Positions 35,577-44,536 of a DNA stretch of 64,000 bases are shown here, one piece after another. The first letter of the stretch is position 1. Every line of letters begins with the position of its first letter. Source of the stretch: Actinomyces oris (GTDB taxonomy: Bacteria; Actinomycetota; Actinomycetes; Actinomycetales; Actinomycetaceae); assembly GCF_001937665.1 (NCBI RefSeq), contig NZ_MSKL01000009.1, positions 1 through 64,000 of the forward strand, given 5' to 3'. Below the pieces are notes generated by a model, which was not told the origin of the DNA, did no database searches, and saw nothing but the letters and a program-made list of their open reading frames with translations. The position numbers and the translations under genes are program-made.

Positions 35577-36243
35577 GAAACCGACCGTAACGCGGGGCGC
35601 CGCTCGCATCGGGCGCCCCGCCGCAGGGGCACCCTCCGGCTCACAGGTGTGTTGGCTCCTGGCCTCGACGAGGATCGAATGCCCTGATGTCGGGGCTGGT
35701 TCGGCTGCTCACACTCGTTCGGGTGGTGCGGGGCGTGTACTGCACGAGGGTGGGGTGCTACTGGAGGAGGGTCGGGTGCACTTCGGGTAGGCAGGGCCTT
35801 CGTGCAGTACGCACAACCCTTGACCAGTAGATCCCAACCCGCGTGCAGTAGACCAGCCCGAGGTGAGACTCAGGGTGGAACCGACGTCGAGTCACGGCCT
35901 CCGGGCCTTCGCACGGGAGCCAGAAGGGGTCAGACAGAGGGGTCGGGCGGGGGCAGGACCTGTACGAAGGCACCGGGCTCTGCCACACACTCACTCCCGC
36001 TCGGCCCAGTGTCCACAGCGCTGACATCAACGGGCCCACCGTCGAAACGGCCACAGAGGATCCCTGGAATGCTGCGGTTCATCTTCGGCGTGCGGCGTCG
36101 GTGCGGGGGGTGATGTCAGCACCATGGACACCAGTGACCCAGCAGCCCTCTCCCCTCGGCCCGCCGTCGGCTCCAGGGCGACCATCCTGCCCGGGATCCC
36201 TACCGAGCACGCCTCAGACGTGCGGAGGCAAAAGACCGCCGGC
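35577..36243. other. Long gene-free spacer
   Basis: Between the divergent methyltransferase start and the oxidoreductase stop lie 667 bp without a convincing gene. It holds dispersed repeat B copy 2 (35739-35850). Several long open frames here are shadows of high GC. A relic of a lost gene is possible. Confidence 0.5.
35739..35850. repeat. Dispersed intergenic repeat B, copy 2
   Basis: Colinear with 25082-25190: both start CTGCACGAGGG, share GAGGGTCGG, GGGCCTTCGTGCAGTACGCA and CCAGTAG(G/A)TCCC, and end in a GTGCAGTA/GTGGAGCG element. Confidence 0.7.
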
Positions 36244-37290
36244 TCACAGGAGCCGGGAGGCGAGCTCGGCGTACTGGCGGGTCTTGACCTCGACGTCATC
36301 GATGTAGCTGATGAGCATGACCTCCTCGGTGCCGTGATTCTCGGCGAAGGAGGACAGGGCCCGGGCGACCTCGTCATAGGTACCCACGATGATGGCGGTG
36401 TCGCGCTCGAGGTAGCGCTCGACCTCGGCGCGGTAGGCGGCGTCGAGGGTGGCCGGGTCGCGGAAGCGCATGGGGCGGCCGGTGCGCAGGCTGAAGCGGG
36501 CGTCGGCGGCCACGAGTGCCTGCTCACGGGCCTCCTCGCGGGTGGCGGCGGCGCTGACGCACAGGGCGGAGAGGGTCTGGCCCCCGTGGATGGAGCCGTG
36601 GCCGCCGCCGCGGTGGGGTGCGCCGTCGGCCCGGGTCCCCCGGCTCTCGGGGAGGTGGGCGCGGTAGTGGTTCATGATCTCGACCTGTTGGCGGCCGGTG
36701 AAGAACTGGGCGTAGGCGTAGTTGAGGTCGCGGACTCCGGCCCAGGCGGCCGACTGCCCTGAGGAGCCCAGGAGCCAGACCTCCGGCAGCTGGGTCGGGC
36801 GGGGCTGGACCTCGACGGAGGCGTAGGGATGCGTGGCCGGCAGGTCGTCGCGCAGGAGGGCGACCGTCTCCTCAATGAGGGTGTTGATGGCGTCGGGATC
36901 GATGACGCGGCCCTGGTTGAGGGCTCCGGCCGCGCGCATGTCCCCGCCGGGGGCGCGGCCCAGGCCCATATCGACGCGGCCGGGGTGGAGGGCGGCCAGG
37001 GTGGCGAAGCGCTCGGCCATCTGGAGCGAGCCGTAGTGCATGGCCATGACGCCGCCCGAGCCCACATGGATGCTGTTCGTGGCGTCCAGGATGTGCATCA
37101 TGAGCAGGTCGGGCGCCGACGACAGGAAGGCTCCGGTGCTGTGGTGCTCAGCCAGCCAGAAGCGGTGGTAGCCGGACTCCTCCAGGCCGCGCCCCAGGCG
37201 GACGAGGTCCTCCAGAGTCCGGCGAACCTCTCCCCCTTCAAAGAGTGGGACCTGCTCGAGGACGCTGATCCGGCTGAGACGAGGACTCAT
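36244..37290 (-). CDS. LLM-class flavin-dependent oxidoreductase (MsnO8/luciferase-like)
   Basis: The 348-residue soluble enzyme is a bacterial-luciferase-like TIM barrel using reduced FMN. Family motifs include RFWLAEHHSTGAFLSSAPD, VGSGGVMAMHYGSLQMAERFATLAALHPGRVDMGLGRAPG and EVWLLGSSGQSAAWAG. The C-terminal FAENHGTEEVMLISYIDD is also typical. In many genomes this group is annotated only as alkanal-type monooxygenase; the substrate is unknown. It is divergent from ahpC, which may hint at a redox context. Confidence 0.88.
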   Translation of the reverse strand: MSPRLSRISVLEQVPLFEGGEVRRTLEDLVRLGRGLEESGYHRFWLAEHHSTGAFLSSAPDLLMMHILDATNSIHVGSGGVMAMHYGSLQMAERFATLAALHPGRVDMGLGRAPGGDMRAAGALNQGRVIDPDAINTLIEETVALLRDDLPATHPYASVEVQPRPTQLPEVWLLGSSGQSAAWAGVRDLNYAYAQFFTGRQQVEIMNHYRAHLPESRGTRADGAPHRGGGHGSIHGGQTLSALCVSAAATREEAREQALVAADARFSLRTGRPMRFRDPATLDAAYRAEVERYLERDTAIIVGTYDEVARALSSFAENHGTEEVMLISYIDDVEVKTRQYAELASRLL

Positions 37291-37434
37291 GGCTTCTCCT
37301 GACCTGGTGTGCGACGGTAGTGGGGCAACACCGCGGGACGGCGGCTCATTCCGACTGAGCGGACCGGCGGGTGGAAGCCCCGCGCAGCGGACGCGAATGT
37401 TCCCCTGGGTCGTGTCACCGCAGCGTCACCAGAT

Positions 37435-37446
37435 AAGGTATACCTT
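37435..37446. promoter_or_regulatory. Perfect 12-bp palindrome upstream of ahpC
   Basis: AAGGTATACCTT sits in a short AT-rich patch (37431-37480) 156 bp before the ahpC start, in the region shared with the divergent oxidoreductase gene. It could be an operator or part of a promoter. It does not fit the 9-bp AGG/CCT spacing of a DtxR/IdeR box. Confidence 0.35.
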
Positions 37447-37601
37447 CTTAAAGATAGGACAACTTTTAGTTGCACCTATGGCGTTGGCGCCTTACGGTTG
37501 GACCGACGGAGCCGCCCCGCACCGGCCCCACCTGGGCCGGCACAGGCCGGCGCAGGCCCGCACCAACTCGCACCGCGATTCGCATCATTCAGGAGGCACC
37601 C

Positions 37602-38180
37602 ATGGCCGTTCTCACCATCGGAGACCAGTTCCCCGCCTACGAGCTCACCGCCGTCGTTCCCGGCAACCTCAAGGAGGTTGAGGCCAGCAAGCCCGAGGAC
37701 TACTTCACCACCGTCTCCTCGCAGGTTCCCGCCGGCACCTGGCGCGTCGTCTTCTTCTGGCCCAAGGACTTCACCTTCGTGTGCCCCACCGAGATCGCCG
37801 CCTTCGGCGACCTCTACCAGGACTTCAAGGACCGCGACTGCGAGGTCGTGGGCGTCTCGGTGGACAACGAGTACACCCACTACGCCTGGCGCCGCAGCCA
37901 CGACAAGCTCCAGGACCTGCCCTTCCCCATGGCCAGCGACCTGAACCGCGAGCTCACCGATGCCCTGGGCATCAAGCGCGCCACCGGTGAGGCCGACCGC
38001 GCCACCTTCATCATCGACCCCCACAACGTCATCCAGTCGGTCTCCGTGACCGCCGACTCCGTGGGCCGCAACACCGAGGAGGTCCTGCGCCAGCTCGACG
38101 CCCTCCAGTCCGACGAGCTGTGCGCCTGCAACTGGCAGGCCGGCGCCGCCACCATCGACGCCCTGGGCGAGATGAGCTGA
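37602..38180 (+). CDS. ahpC: Alkyl hydroperoxide reductase AhpC (peroxiredoxin)
   Basis: Reduces hydrogen peroxide, organic peroxides and peroxynitrite. In the 192-residue protein the peroxidatic Cys is in DFTFVCPTE (Cys 61) and the resolving Cys in the C-terminal DELCACNW (Cys 174 or 176). The start at 37602 has a perfect AGGAGG (37591-37596). The ahpD gene follows after 55 bp, and there is no ahpF, so AhpD is the likely reductant, as in Mycobacterium. No oxyR gene is next to it. The enzyme would suit an oral species exposed to streptococcal peroxide. Confidence 0.96.
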   Translation: MAVLTIGDQFPAYELTAVVPGNLKEVEASKPEDYFTTVSSQVPAGTWRVVFFWPKDFTFVCPTEIAAFGDLYQDFKDRDCEVVGVSVDNEYTHYAWRRSHDKLQDLPFPMASDLNRELTDALGIKRATGEADRATFIIDPHNVIQSVSVTADSVGRNTEEVLRQLDALQSDELCACNWQAGAATIDALGEMS

Positions 38181-38235
38181 CGGGCCCCGCCCCAGTCCCC
38201 TGACCTCCACCACCTGAACGACGAAACGAGAACAC

Positions 38236-38766
38236 ATGAGCATCGACAACCTGCGCTCCGCCTTGCCCGAGTGGGCCAAGGACCTCTCCCTGAACCTGTC
38301 CACCCTGTCCCGCTCCTCCTCACTGACCGAGCAGCAGCAGTGGGGCACCTTCGTGGCCGCGGCCGCCGCGACCCGCAACGAGTCCGTCCTGGTCCAGGTC
38401 ATGGAGGACGCCCGCACCCACCTGTCCGAGGAGGCCATCAGCGCCGCCCTGGGCGCGGCCTCCATCATGGCGATGAACAACGTCGCCTACCGCACGCGCC
38501 ACTTCCTGGGCTCGGCCTACGAGAACGAGCGCATGGGCCTGCGCATGAACATCATCGGCACCTCCGGCGGTGTGGAGAAGGTCGACTTCGAGCTGTGGAG
38601 CCTGGCCGTGTCCACCATCAACGGCTGCGAGAAGTGCGTGACCGCCCACGAGGCCACCGTGCGTGGCGAGGGCCTGAGCACCGAGCAAGTCTGGGAGGCC
38701 GCGCGCATCGCCGCCACCCTGACCGGTGTGGCCCAGGCGGTCGGCGTCGTCGAGACCCTCGACTGA
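38236..38766 (+). CDS. ahpD: Alkyl hydroperoxidase AhpD
   Basis: The 176-residue helical CMD-fold protein has the redox centre CEKCVTAHE (Cys 131, Cys 134, His 138). In Mycobacterium AhpD passes electrons from lipoylated dihydrolipoamide acyltransferase to AhpC. It lies 55 bp behind ahpC and is followed by a strong stem-loop, so ahpC-ahpD is a two-gene operon. Confidence 0.95.
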   Translation: MSIDNLRSALPEWAKDLSLNLSTLSRSSSLTEQQQWGTFVAAAAATRNESVLVQVMEDARTHLSEEAISAALGAASIMAMNNVAYRTRHFLGSAYENERMGLRMNIIGTSGGVEKVDFELWSLAVSTINGCEKCVTAHEATVRGEGLSTEQVWEAARIAATLTGVAQAVGVVETLD

Positions 38767-38795
38767 CCCGGCCCCGACACGATCACCACAATAAC

Positions 38796-38839
38796 GACGG
38801 CGGCCGCCGGTTCCCCAGGAAGAGCCGGCGGCCGCCGTC
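38796..38839. terminator. Bidirectional stem-loop terminator between ahpD and the PH-domain gene
   Basis: A perfect 15-bp stem (arms 38796-38810 and 38825-38839, GACGGCGGCCGCCGG) has a 14-nt loop. It lies between the convergent ends of ahpD and the gene stopping at 38868. No long T-tract. Confidence 0.8.
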
Positions 38840-38867
38840 TGTCTAGGTGTCTACGGGCCAGTACCGC

Positions 38868-39380
38868 TCAGCTGCGGGGATCGGCGTCGATGGCGCCCTG
38901 GGTGTCGTCGAAGATCAGGTTGGAGATCTCGACCTGGACCATCTCCACCTGGGGGACGTCGTGCAGGAGGAGCGGGTCATCGGCGGAGGTCTGCAGGGCC
39001 AGCGTGCCGCAGCCGAAGAAGCGGTCGCTGACATCCTTGTCCAGCTGGATGTCGGAGATCCGGGTCAGGGGCAGGTCGTGGCCGACACGGCTGATGATGC
39101 CGGAGCGGGTGATGATGCGCTTGGTGGTGACCGTGTACGTGCGCATGTACCACTGCAGCCACGGCAGAATCAGCAGGGGGACGCTTACGACGAGGATCAC
39201 CACCCAGATCGCCAGGACGCCCCAGGGCTGCCAGGTGGCGGGGGCCATGACCGAGGCGACGACGCCGACCACGAGCAGGAGGATCTCGACGACGAACCGC
39301 CACAGGAGGACCTTGATGTGGGTGTGCATGTGCCGCACCACGACCTCGTCGCGGCTCAGGAGCTTCTTCGACAGTGCCAT
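38868..39380 (-). CDS. PH-domain membrane protein (YdbT-like)
   Basis: The 170-residue protein has a charged N-terminus and two membrane segments (about 27-46 and 53-75). A bacterial PH domain follows, with YTVTTKRIITRSGIISRVGHDLPLTRISDIQLDKDVSDRFFGCGTLAL. In the YdbS/YdbT family this domain lies on the cytoplasmic face; the role is unclear. GGAGG precedes the ATG at 39380. It stands alone between ahpCD and the tad cluster. Confidence 0.82.
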   Translation of the reverse strand: MALSKKLLSRDEVVVRHMHTHIKVLLWRFVVEILLLVVGVVASVMAPATWQPWGVLAIWVVILVVSVPLLILPWLQWYMRTYTVTTKRIITRSGIISRVGHDLPLTRISDIQLDKDVSDRFFGCGTLALQTSADDPLLLHDVPQVEMVQVEISNLIFDDTQGAIDADPRS

Positions 39381-39523
39381 GCCTCCATCGTGCCAGGCCG
39401 CCGGGGGTTCGCGCACCCGAAGGGTCAGGAGTCCCCGGTTCTCCGCCATCAGCCGGGAGTGTTCGGGCCGCTGGGCGGGCGGGAGCGCCTCCGGGGGCAG
39501 GGCACTGGCAGAGCGGGGTGCGT

Positions 39524-40834
39524 TCACCCGGTGAGCATGCTCATGCCGACTGAGGCGACGACCGGAGCGATCCCCAGGATGACGAAGGCCGGCAGGTGGC
39601 AGGCGCCCAGCGGCAGGACGAGGCGCACCGCCAGGCGCTCGGCGGCCTCCTCATCGCGAGCGTGCCGCCCCGCGCGCAGGCTCGCCGCCGTCGCCGCCAG
39701 GAGGGCCGCCGGCGAGGCCCCGTCCTCCCAGCCCGGGCGCAGGCAGGACTCCAGGCGGGAGCGCCGCGCCCGCCACTGATCGTCGTCGGGCGCCTGCCAG
39801 GCCTCCTCCCACGGGGCGCCCAGCAGCAGGGCCCGCCCCACGACGCCGGCCCCCTCCTCCTCCAGGGCCTCGCCCAAGGCGGTCAGCACCCCGGGCACCG
39901 AGGCCCCGGCACTCAGTGCGGCGGCAGCCAGATCCAGGACCAGGGCCTCATCGACGACGTCGCCGTCAGCCGTCGCCGCGCGTACCAGGCGCCTGGTCAC
40001 CAGGTGCCCCACCACCATGAGCACGATGCCGAGCGCCCCCACGGCGCTACCGACGCCGCCGTCGAGCAGGAGGGCGGCGGGGTCGGCACCCACGAGCATT
40101 CCCAGTCCCAGGCCGACCACGGGCAGGCAGGCCAGGAGCCGCGCGGTGGTACGGGGGCCGGCCAGGGCGGCCCGACGGGAGGCCTCGGCGTGACCGGACT
40201 CGGCGACCCCGCCCGCCACGGTCTGGAGGATGTCAGCCAGGGGTGCCCCCAGGGCGGTCGACAGGCGGCAGGAGGCGATGGCGCCCGGCACCCCGGCGGC
40301 GGTGGCCCGCCGCTGCCGGGTCCGCCGTCCCCTCGGGGGCGGGCGCCAGTACAGGCGCCCGTCGCTCCATCGGGGCAGCCACGAGTCGTGCTGGAGGTCC
40401 GCGAGCGCGCGCAGCACGGGTGGGACGCCGTCCTCATCGGGCTCGGCGCCCTCGGTCAGGCCGGCGCGTTGGCAGGCGCGCACCCAGGCCCGTTGCGGGG
40501 TCGCACCGGCGCGCAGGAGGCTGGCGACCTCGGTGAGCAGCAGACCGAGGTCCGGTTCGGGCGCCCCGGAGCGTCGGGAGCGCAGTGCGGAGAGAACCGC
40601 CTGCGGGGTCGATGCTCGCTCCTCGACCGCGGGGGCGCCCGTGGTCCAGCTGCGGGGCAGGCCGCGGCGGGCCGGCAGCAGGAGCACGGCGGCGGCCAGG
40701 GCGACCAGGACCGCCGCGATCCAGGCGCCCGGCACCGGTCCGCTCGCGGAGCCGGCCAGGTGCCCGGCCGGGGGCAGGAGGGAGACGGGCCCCCTCAGGC
40801 AGGTCATGCCGGTCATGCTGGCCATACCGGTCAT
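39524..40834 (-). CDS. Type II secretion system F-domain protein (TadB/TadC-like)
   Basis: The 436-residue inner-membrane protein has an F domain (LGLLLTEVASLLRAGATPQRAWVRA) and a second unit (LDLAAAALSAGASVPGVLTAL). It looks like a single gene covering the roles of TadB and TadC, the platform on which Flp pili are built. Hydrophobic segments lie near residues 35-55, 225-245, 250-275 and at the C-terminus. Its ATG overlaps the tadA stop (ATGA). No flp pilin, tadE or prepilin peptidase gene follows, unlike complete actinobacterial tad loci. Confidence 0.83.
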   Translation of the reverse strand: MTGMASMTGMTCLRGPVSLLPPAGHLAGSASGPVPGAWIAAVLVALAAAVLLLPARRGLPRSWTTGAPAVEERASTPQAVLSALRSRRSGAPEPDLGLLLTEVASLLRAGATPQRAWVRACQRAGLTEGAEPDEDGVPPVLRALADLQHDSWLPRWSDGRLYWRPPPRGRRTRQRRATAAGVPGAIASCRLSTALGAPLADILQTVAGGVAESGHAEASRRAALAGPRTTARLLACLPVVGLGLGMLVGADPAALLLDGGVGSAVGALGIVLMVVGHLVTRRLVRAATADGDVVDEALVLDLAAAALSAGASVPGVLTALGEALEEEGAGVVGRALLLGAPWEEAWQAPDDDQWRARRSRLESCLRPGWEDGASPAALLAATAASLRAGRHARDEEAAERLAVRLVLPLGACHLPAFVILGIAPVVASVGMSMLTG

Positions 40835-42090
40835 GTGGGTCTCCTCTCCCCCGGCCCGGGCAGTCCGTCGAGGCCGGTGTGGGCAAAGACCTGCGGGCCG
40901 ATCCGCTCTCGCAGCGCCTCCGCGGCCGGGCCGGGGCTGAGGCGGCCGTCGTCGGCCACGCGGAGGGCCTCCTCGCAGACAAGGACCGCTCCGGCCGGGG
41001 TCGTCTCGCGCCGCAGCACGCCGACGGAGGCCACGAAGCGACGCGCCCCGGCGGTGCCGGACTGTCGGCGCAGGTGGACGACGGCGTCGAGCGCGCTGGC
41101 CGCCTGGGCGGCGACGGCCGCCTCATCGAGTCCCGCGAGCGCCCCCAGGGCGGTCAGGCGGGCGGGGACGTCGGCGGGAGAGTTGGCGTGGAGGGTGGCC
41201 CAGCCGCCCTCGTGCCCGGTGTTGAGGGCGGTGAGGACGTCGCGCACCTCGGGGCCGCGGCACTCGCCCAGGACGATCCGGTCGGGCCGCATGCGCAGGG
41301 CGGTACGCACCAGGGAGGTCATGGAGACCGCCCCGACGCCCTGGACGTTGGCGCCGCGCTCCTGGAGGTGGACGACATGGGGGTGGTGGGGGCGCAGCTC
41401 GCTGGCCTCCTCGATGCACACGATGCGTTCGGTGACCGGGACGAGTCCGAGCAGGGCGGCCAGGAGGGTGGTCTTGCCGGTGCCGGTGGCGCCGGTGACC
41501 AGGCAGCTGGCGCGGCCGGTCACGAGGGCGGCCAGGACCTCGTCGAGGCCGGGGGCGACGGTGCCGGCGGCGGTGAGCTCGTCCAGGGTGAAGCCACGGC
41601 GGCGCTTGGTGCGCAGGCTGATGAGGGTGCCGTCGGCGCTCAGGGGCGGCAGGACCGCGTTGAGGCGGGTGCCGTCGGGCAGGGTGGCGTCGACGACGGG
41701 GCAGGCGTCGTCGAGGCGCTTGTGGGCGGAGGCGGCCATGCGCACGGCCAGGGCCCGCACCTCGGGCTCGTCCATGGCGGCTGCGGGGACGGGTTCGAGG
41801 CCGTGTCCCCGGTCGATCCAGGTGCGCCCGCCGCTGACGAGGACGTCGGTGACGCCGTCGGTCTCGATGAGGGGCTGGAGGAGTGGCCCGGCGCCGTCGA
41901 CGTCGGCGCGCACCCGCTGCCCGAGACGCGCCATCCCCACCTGTCCGGTGGCGGGGGCGGCGGCGTCGTTGAGGGCCTCATCCAGGCCCACGCCGCGTGC
42001 GAGGGCGCTGCGGACGCGGGCGAGCTCGGGGCCGTCGCCTCCCGCGACCCCACCGGGAACGCCGGGCTGATCGGGACTCACCGGGACCAT
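40831..42090 (-). CDS. tadA: Tad secretion ATPase (TadA/CpaF family)
   Basis: The 419-residue hexameric ATPase powers pilus assembly or secretion. It shows GVTDVLVSGGRTWIDRG, the Walker A GATGTGKTTLLAALL, the Asp box RIVCIEEASELRP, Walker B RIVLGECRGPEVRDVLTALNTGHEGG and the His box WATLHANSP. It overlaps ssd by 13 nt and the F-domain gene by 4 nt, so the three are translated together. Confidence 0.93.
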   Translation of the reverse strand: MVPVSPDQPGVPGGVAGGDGPELARVRSALARGVGLDEALNDAAAPATGQVGMARLGQRVRADVDGAGPLLQPLIETDGVTDVLVSGGRTWIDRGHGLEPVPAAAMDEPEVRALAVRMAASAHKRLDDACPVVDATLPDGTRLNAVLPPLSADGTLISLRTKRRRGFTLDELTAAGTVAPGLDEVLAALVTGRASCLVTGATGTGKTTLLAALLGLVPVTERIVCIEEASELRPHHPHVVHLQERGANVQGVGAVSMTSLVRTALRMRPDRIVLGECRGPEVRDVLTALNTGHEGGWATLHANSPADVPARLTALGALAGLDEAAVAAQAASALDAVVHLRRQSGTAGARRFVASVGVLRRETTPAGAVLVCEEALRVADDGRLSPGPAAEALRERIGPQVFAHTGLDGLPGPGERRPT

Positions 42091-43238
42091 GGCTGCCTCC
42101 TGGACTGATTCGTTAACTGATTCGTTGACGGATTCGGTGGCCGGCTCGTTGACTGGTTCCCCGTCTCCCTGGGTCCTCGGACGGCTACCGCATCAGCCGG
42201 CTCGGGGGTGGGTCCGGCGGCGCTCCTCGCCCGGTTCGGTGCCGCAGCGCCAGGGAGCCGGGGCAGCAGCTCCCGGGCCAGGGCGCTCGCGGCGCGCCGG
42301 ATGGCCGAGCGGGCCCGAACCGGGTCCTCCCCGAGGGCCAGCCGCTTGGCCAGGACCCGGTCGGTGGGAACCTGCCCCAGGACCGGGCAGCCGGTGATGA
42401 GCTCGAGGTCCTCGGCGAGGACGTCCTCGCCCACCTGGCGCACCACGAGCCAGACCGGCACCCCCGCAGCGGTGTCGGCGGCTTCGGTACCGCCGGGCAC
42501 CGCACCCCGCAGTCGTGAGACGATGCTCTCGGCGGCGATCGCCGAGCGCAGGTCGAGTCCGGTGACGATCAGGACCCGGGCTCCCGGGGGCGGGAGCGCC
42601 CCTCGGGGCAGGTCCACCAGGACGACGTCGTGCTCGGCCCGCATCGCCTCCAGGACCGCCTCCACGCAGGGCCGGGGCCCTCCGCGCACGTCCCCGGTGA
42701 GGACCGGCATGGCGTGCCACACGGGCAGGGCCCCGACGAGGTGGCCGGGCCGGAAGGCCGACTCATCGGCCGGCAGGTCCGCCCAGCGCAGCCCGGTCAG
42801 GACGCTCTCCCCGCACAGGAGGTCCAGGCCGCCGGTGGGGTCGAGGTCCATCATCGCCACCCGCCTGCCCGCTCGGCCCAGCGCCCACGCCAGGTGCAGC
42901 AGCAGGACGCTGGCCCCCAGGCCCCCGCGGGCACCGGTGACGGCCAGGACCTGGGCGACGTGGCCCGAGCGCTCTGTCCCCTCACACGCCCTGTCCTCCG
43001 TCGCCCGCGCATCTCCACCGGACTGCACAGGCCGGCCGGCGGAGGGCCTCAGGGGAGGGAAGGAGACATCCCGACCGTCCCACACCTGCGTGCGCCCCGG
43101 CGCCGCCTCGTCCCCGGGCTCCGCCACTGCCGGAATGGTCAGTGTCTCCATCTCCTCCGTCTGCTCCGCCTGCTCCACCTGCCATGTGCCGTCCCCCGCG
43201 GGCACGCGCACCTCCCTCACAGGCATCCTCACCGACAT
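42078..43238 (-). CDS. ssd: CpaE/TadZ-like ParA-type ATPase (Ssd homologue)
   Basis: The 386-residue protein of the septum-site/secretion CpaE-like group has a deviant Walker A VTGARGGLGASVLLLHLAWALG and AMMDLDPTGGLDLLCGE. The region around VVLVDLPRGALPPPGARVLIVTGLD matches Walker B. In Mycobacterium the homologue Ssd affects septum formation; in Tad systems TadZ places the pilus machine in the cell. I chose the ATG at 43238; the ATG at 43256 is possible. It is divergent from the HAD gene, as in other actinobacteria. Confidence 0.85.
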   Translation of the reverse strand: MSVRMPVREVRVPAGDGTWQVEQAEQTEEMETLTIPAVAEPGDEAAPGRTQVWDGRDVSFPPLRPSAGRPVQSGGDARATEDRACEGTERSGHVAQVLAVTGARGGLGASVLLLHLAWALGRAGRRVAMMDLDPTGGLDLLCGESVLTGLRWADLPADESAFRPGHLVGALPVWHAMPVLTGDVRGGPRPCVEAVLEAMRAEHDVVLVDLPRGALPPPGARVLIVTGLDLRSAIAAESIVSRLRGAVPGGTEAADTAAGVPVWLVVRQVGEDVLAEDLELITGCPVLGQVPTDRVLAKRLALGEDPVRARSAIRRAASALARELLPRLPGAAAPNRARSAAGPTPEPADAVAVRGPRETGNQSTSRPPNPSTNQLTNQSRRQPWSR

Positions 43239-43566
43239 CGTCTCCCTCTCCCACATGTCTCCACCGTCCTGCCGTGTCTTCCCCGCGGCCTGCCGGCCGT
43301 CTCCACGGCTCCCCGACCGGCGCCCCGCACGGCGGTACCGCGGGGACCGCAGCACCGCGGGCGGCTCCCCACCAGGGTGCGGGCCCGCCCGCGGCTGCGC
43401 CCATCGACGTCGTCGGGCCTGTGGAGACGGGTTGCAGAAACGGGCCTGTGGCCCCGCGCCCGCTGCAGCCGGTCACAGCCGGCCACGGAACCGCCGGCGA
43501 TGACGGAGGCCACTGCGGGGCTGACACGCCTGACACCGGGGTCCGGCTCGTGATGTGATGGGGGGC

Positions 43567-44496
43567 ATGAGCGCGCAGGACCGCGCAAGCGACCCCTCCC
43601 GACTGACAGCGACCTCACCGGTGACGGCACCGACCGTCCCACCGGTGGCGCCGGAGCGCTCCGCCGCCGCCCCCTCACCCACCGGGCACCGCGCGGCGGC
43701 CTACTTCGACCTGGACAAGACGATCCTGGCGACGTCGTCGACCTGGGCACTGGGCACCCCGATGCGGCGCAGCGGCCTCATCTCCTCACGGGCCCTGGCC
43801 CACGGGCTCATCGCCCAGCTCCCCTATCTCCTGGTGGGTGCCGGCGTCCGGCGGTCCAGCAGCCTCATGGAGCACCTGGCCCTCATGTCCGCCGGCATCA
43901 GCCGCCGCGACCTGGTGGAGGTCGTGGAGGGAGCCCTGACCACGGCGATCGAGCCGGCCGTCTACGCCGAGGCCCTCGACCTCATTGAGGGTCACCGCCG
44001 GGCCGGGCACGACGTCGTGGTGGTCTCGGCCTCCATCACCGAGATGGTCTCCCCCATCGCCCGCCTCGTCGGGGCCGACCGGGCCGTGGCCACCCACATG
44101 GAGGTCGGCGAGGACGGCCTGTTCACCGGGCGCATCTCCCGCTCCATGCTGCACGCGGAGAAGGTGGTGGCGCTGCGCGAGGACGCCGCCGCCCACGGCA
44201 TCGACCTGTCCCGGTGCTGGGCCTACTCCGACTCCATCTCCGATGAGCCGATGCTCAGCGCCGTCGGCCATCCCGTCGCGGTCAACCCCGACCGGGACCT
44301 GCGGCGCCTGGCACAGGAGCATGACTGGCCGGTGCGCGACTTCGCCCGCCCGGTGCGGCTGCGGCCGCGCTGGGAGCCCCCGAGCCTGTCGACCCGGGCC
44401 TCGGTGATCGCTCACGTGGCCGGTGTGCTGGCCGTCGGGGGCACCGCCGCCTGGCTCGTCGCCCGACGCGGCCCGCGCGGCGCCCGCGGCATCTGA
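43567..44496 (+). CDS. HAD-IB family hydrolase (SerB-like phosphatase)
   Basis: The 309-residue protein has HAD motif I AYFDLDKTIL, motif II VVVVSASITEMV, Lys in HAEKVVAL and motif III CWAYSDSISDEPML, with a final hydrophobic segment that may anchor it to the membrane. The genes beside ssd-tadA in Mycobacterium and Streptomyces are the same type, so this is conserved synteny. The substrate is unknown; SerB-like and lysophospholipid phosphatase activities are known in the group. The ATG at 43567 follows GGGGG. Confidence 0.88.
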   Translation: MSAQDRASDPSRLTATSPVTAPTVPPVAPERSAAAPSPTGHRAAAYFDLDKTILATSSTWALGTPMRRSGLISSRALAHGLIAQLPYLLVGAGVRRSSSLMEHLALMSAGISRRDLVEVVEGALTTAIEPAVYAEALDLIEGHRRAGHDVVVVSASITEMVSPIARLVGADRAVATHMEVGEDGLFTGRISRSMLHAEKVVALREDAAAHGIDLSRCWAYSDSISDEPMLSAVGHPVAVNPDRDLRRLAQEHDWPVRDFARPVRLRPRWEPPSLSTRASVIAHVAGVLAVGGTAAWLVARRGPRGARGI

Positions 44497-44503
44497 ATCG
44501 CTC

Positions 44504-44533
44504 GGCCGGGCCCACGCAGGGGCCCACCCGGCC
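44504..44533. terminator. Stem-loop between convergent HAD and Fic-like genes
   Basis: GGCCGGG (44504-44510) pairs with CCCGGCC (44527-44533). The 16-nt loop itself contains GGGCCC complementarity. It lies between the stops at 44496 and 44537. Confidence 0.5.
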
Positions 44534-44536
44534 CGC

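Noticed and set aside
37431-37450. DtxR/IdeR iron box before ahpC
   Set aside because: The AGG and CCT half-sites are only 4 bp apart instead of 9, so it does not fit the known operator.
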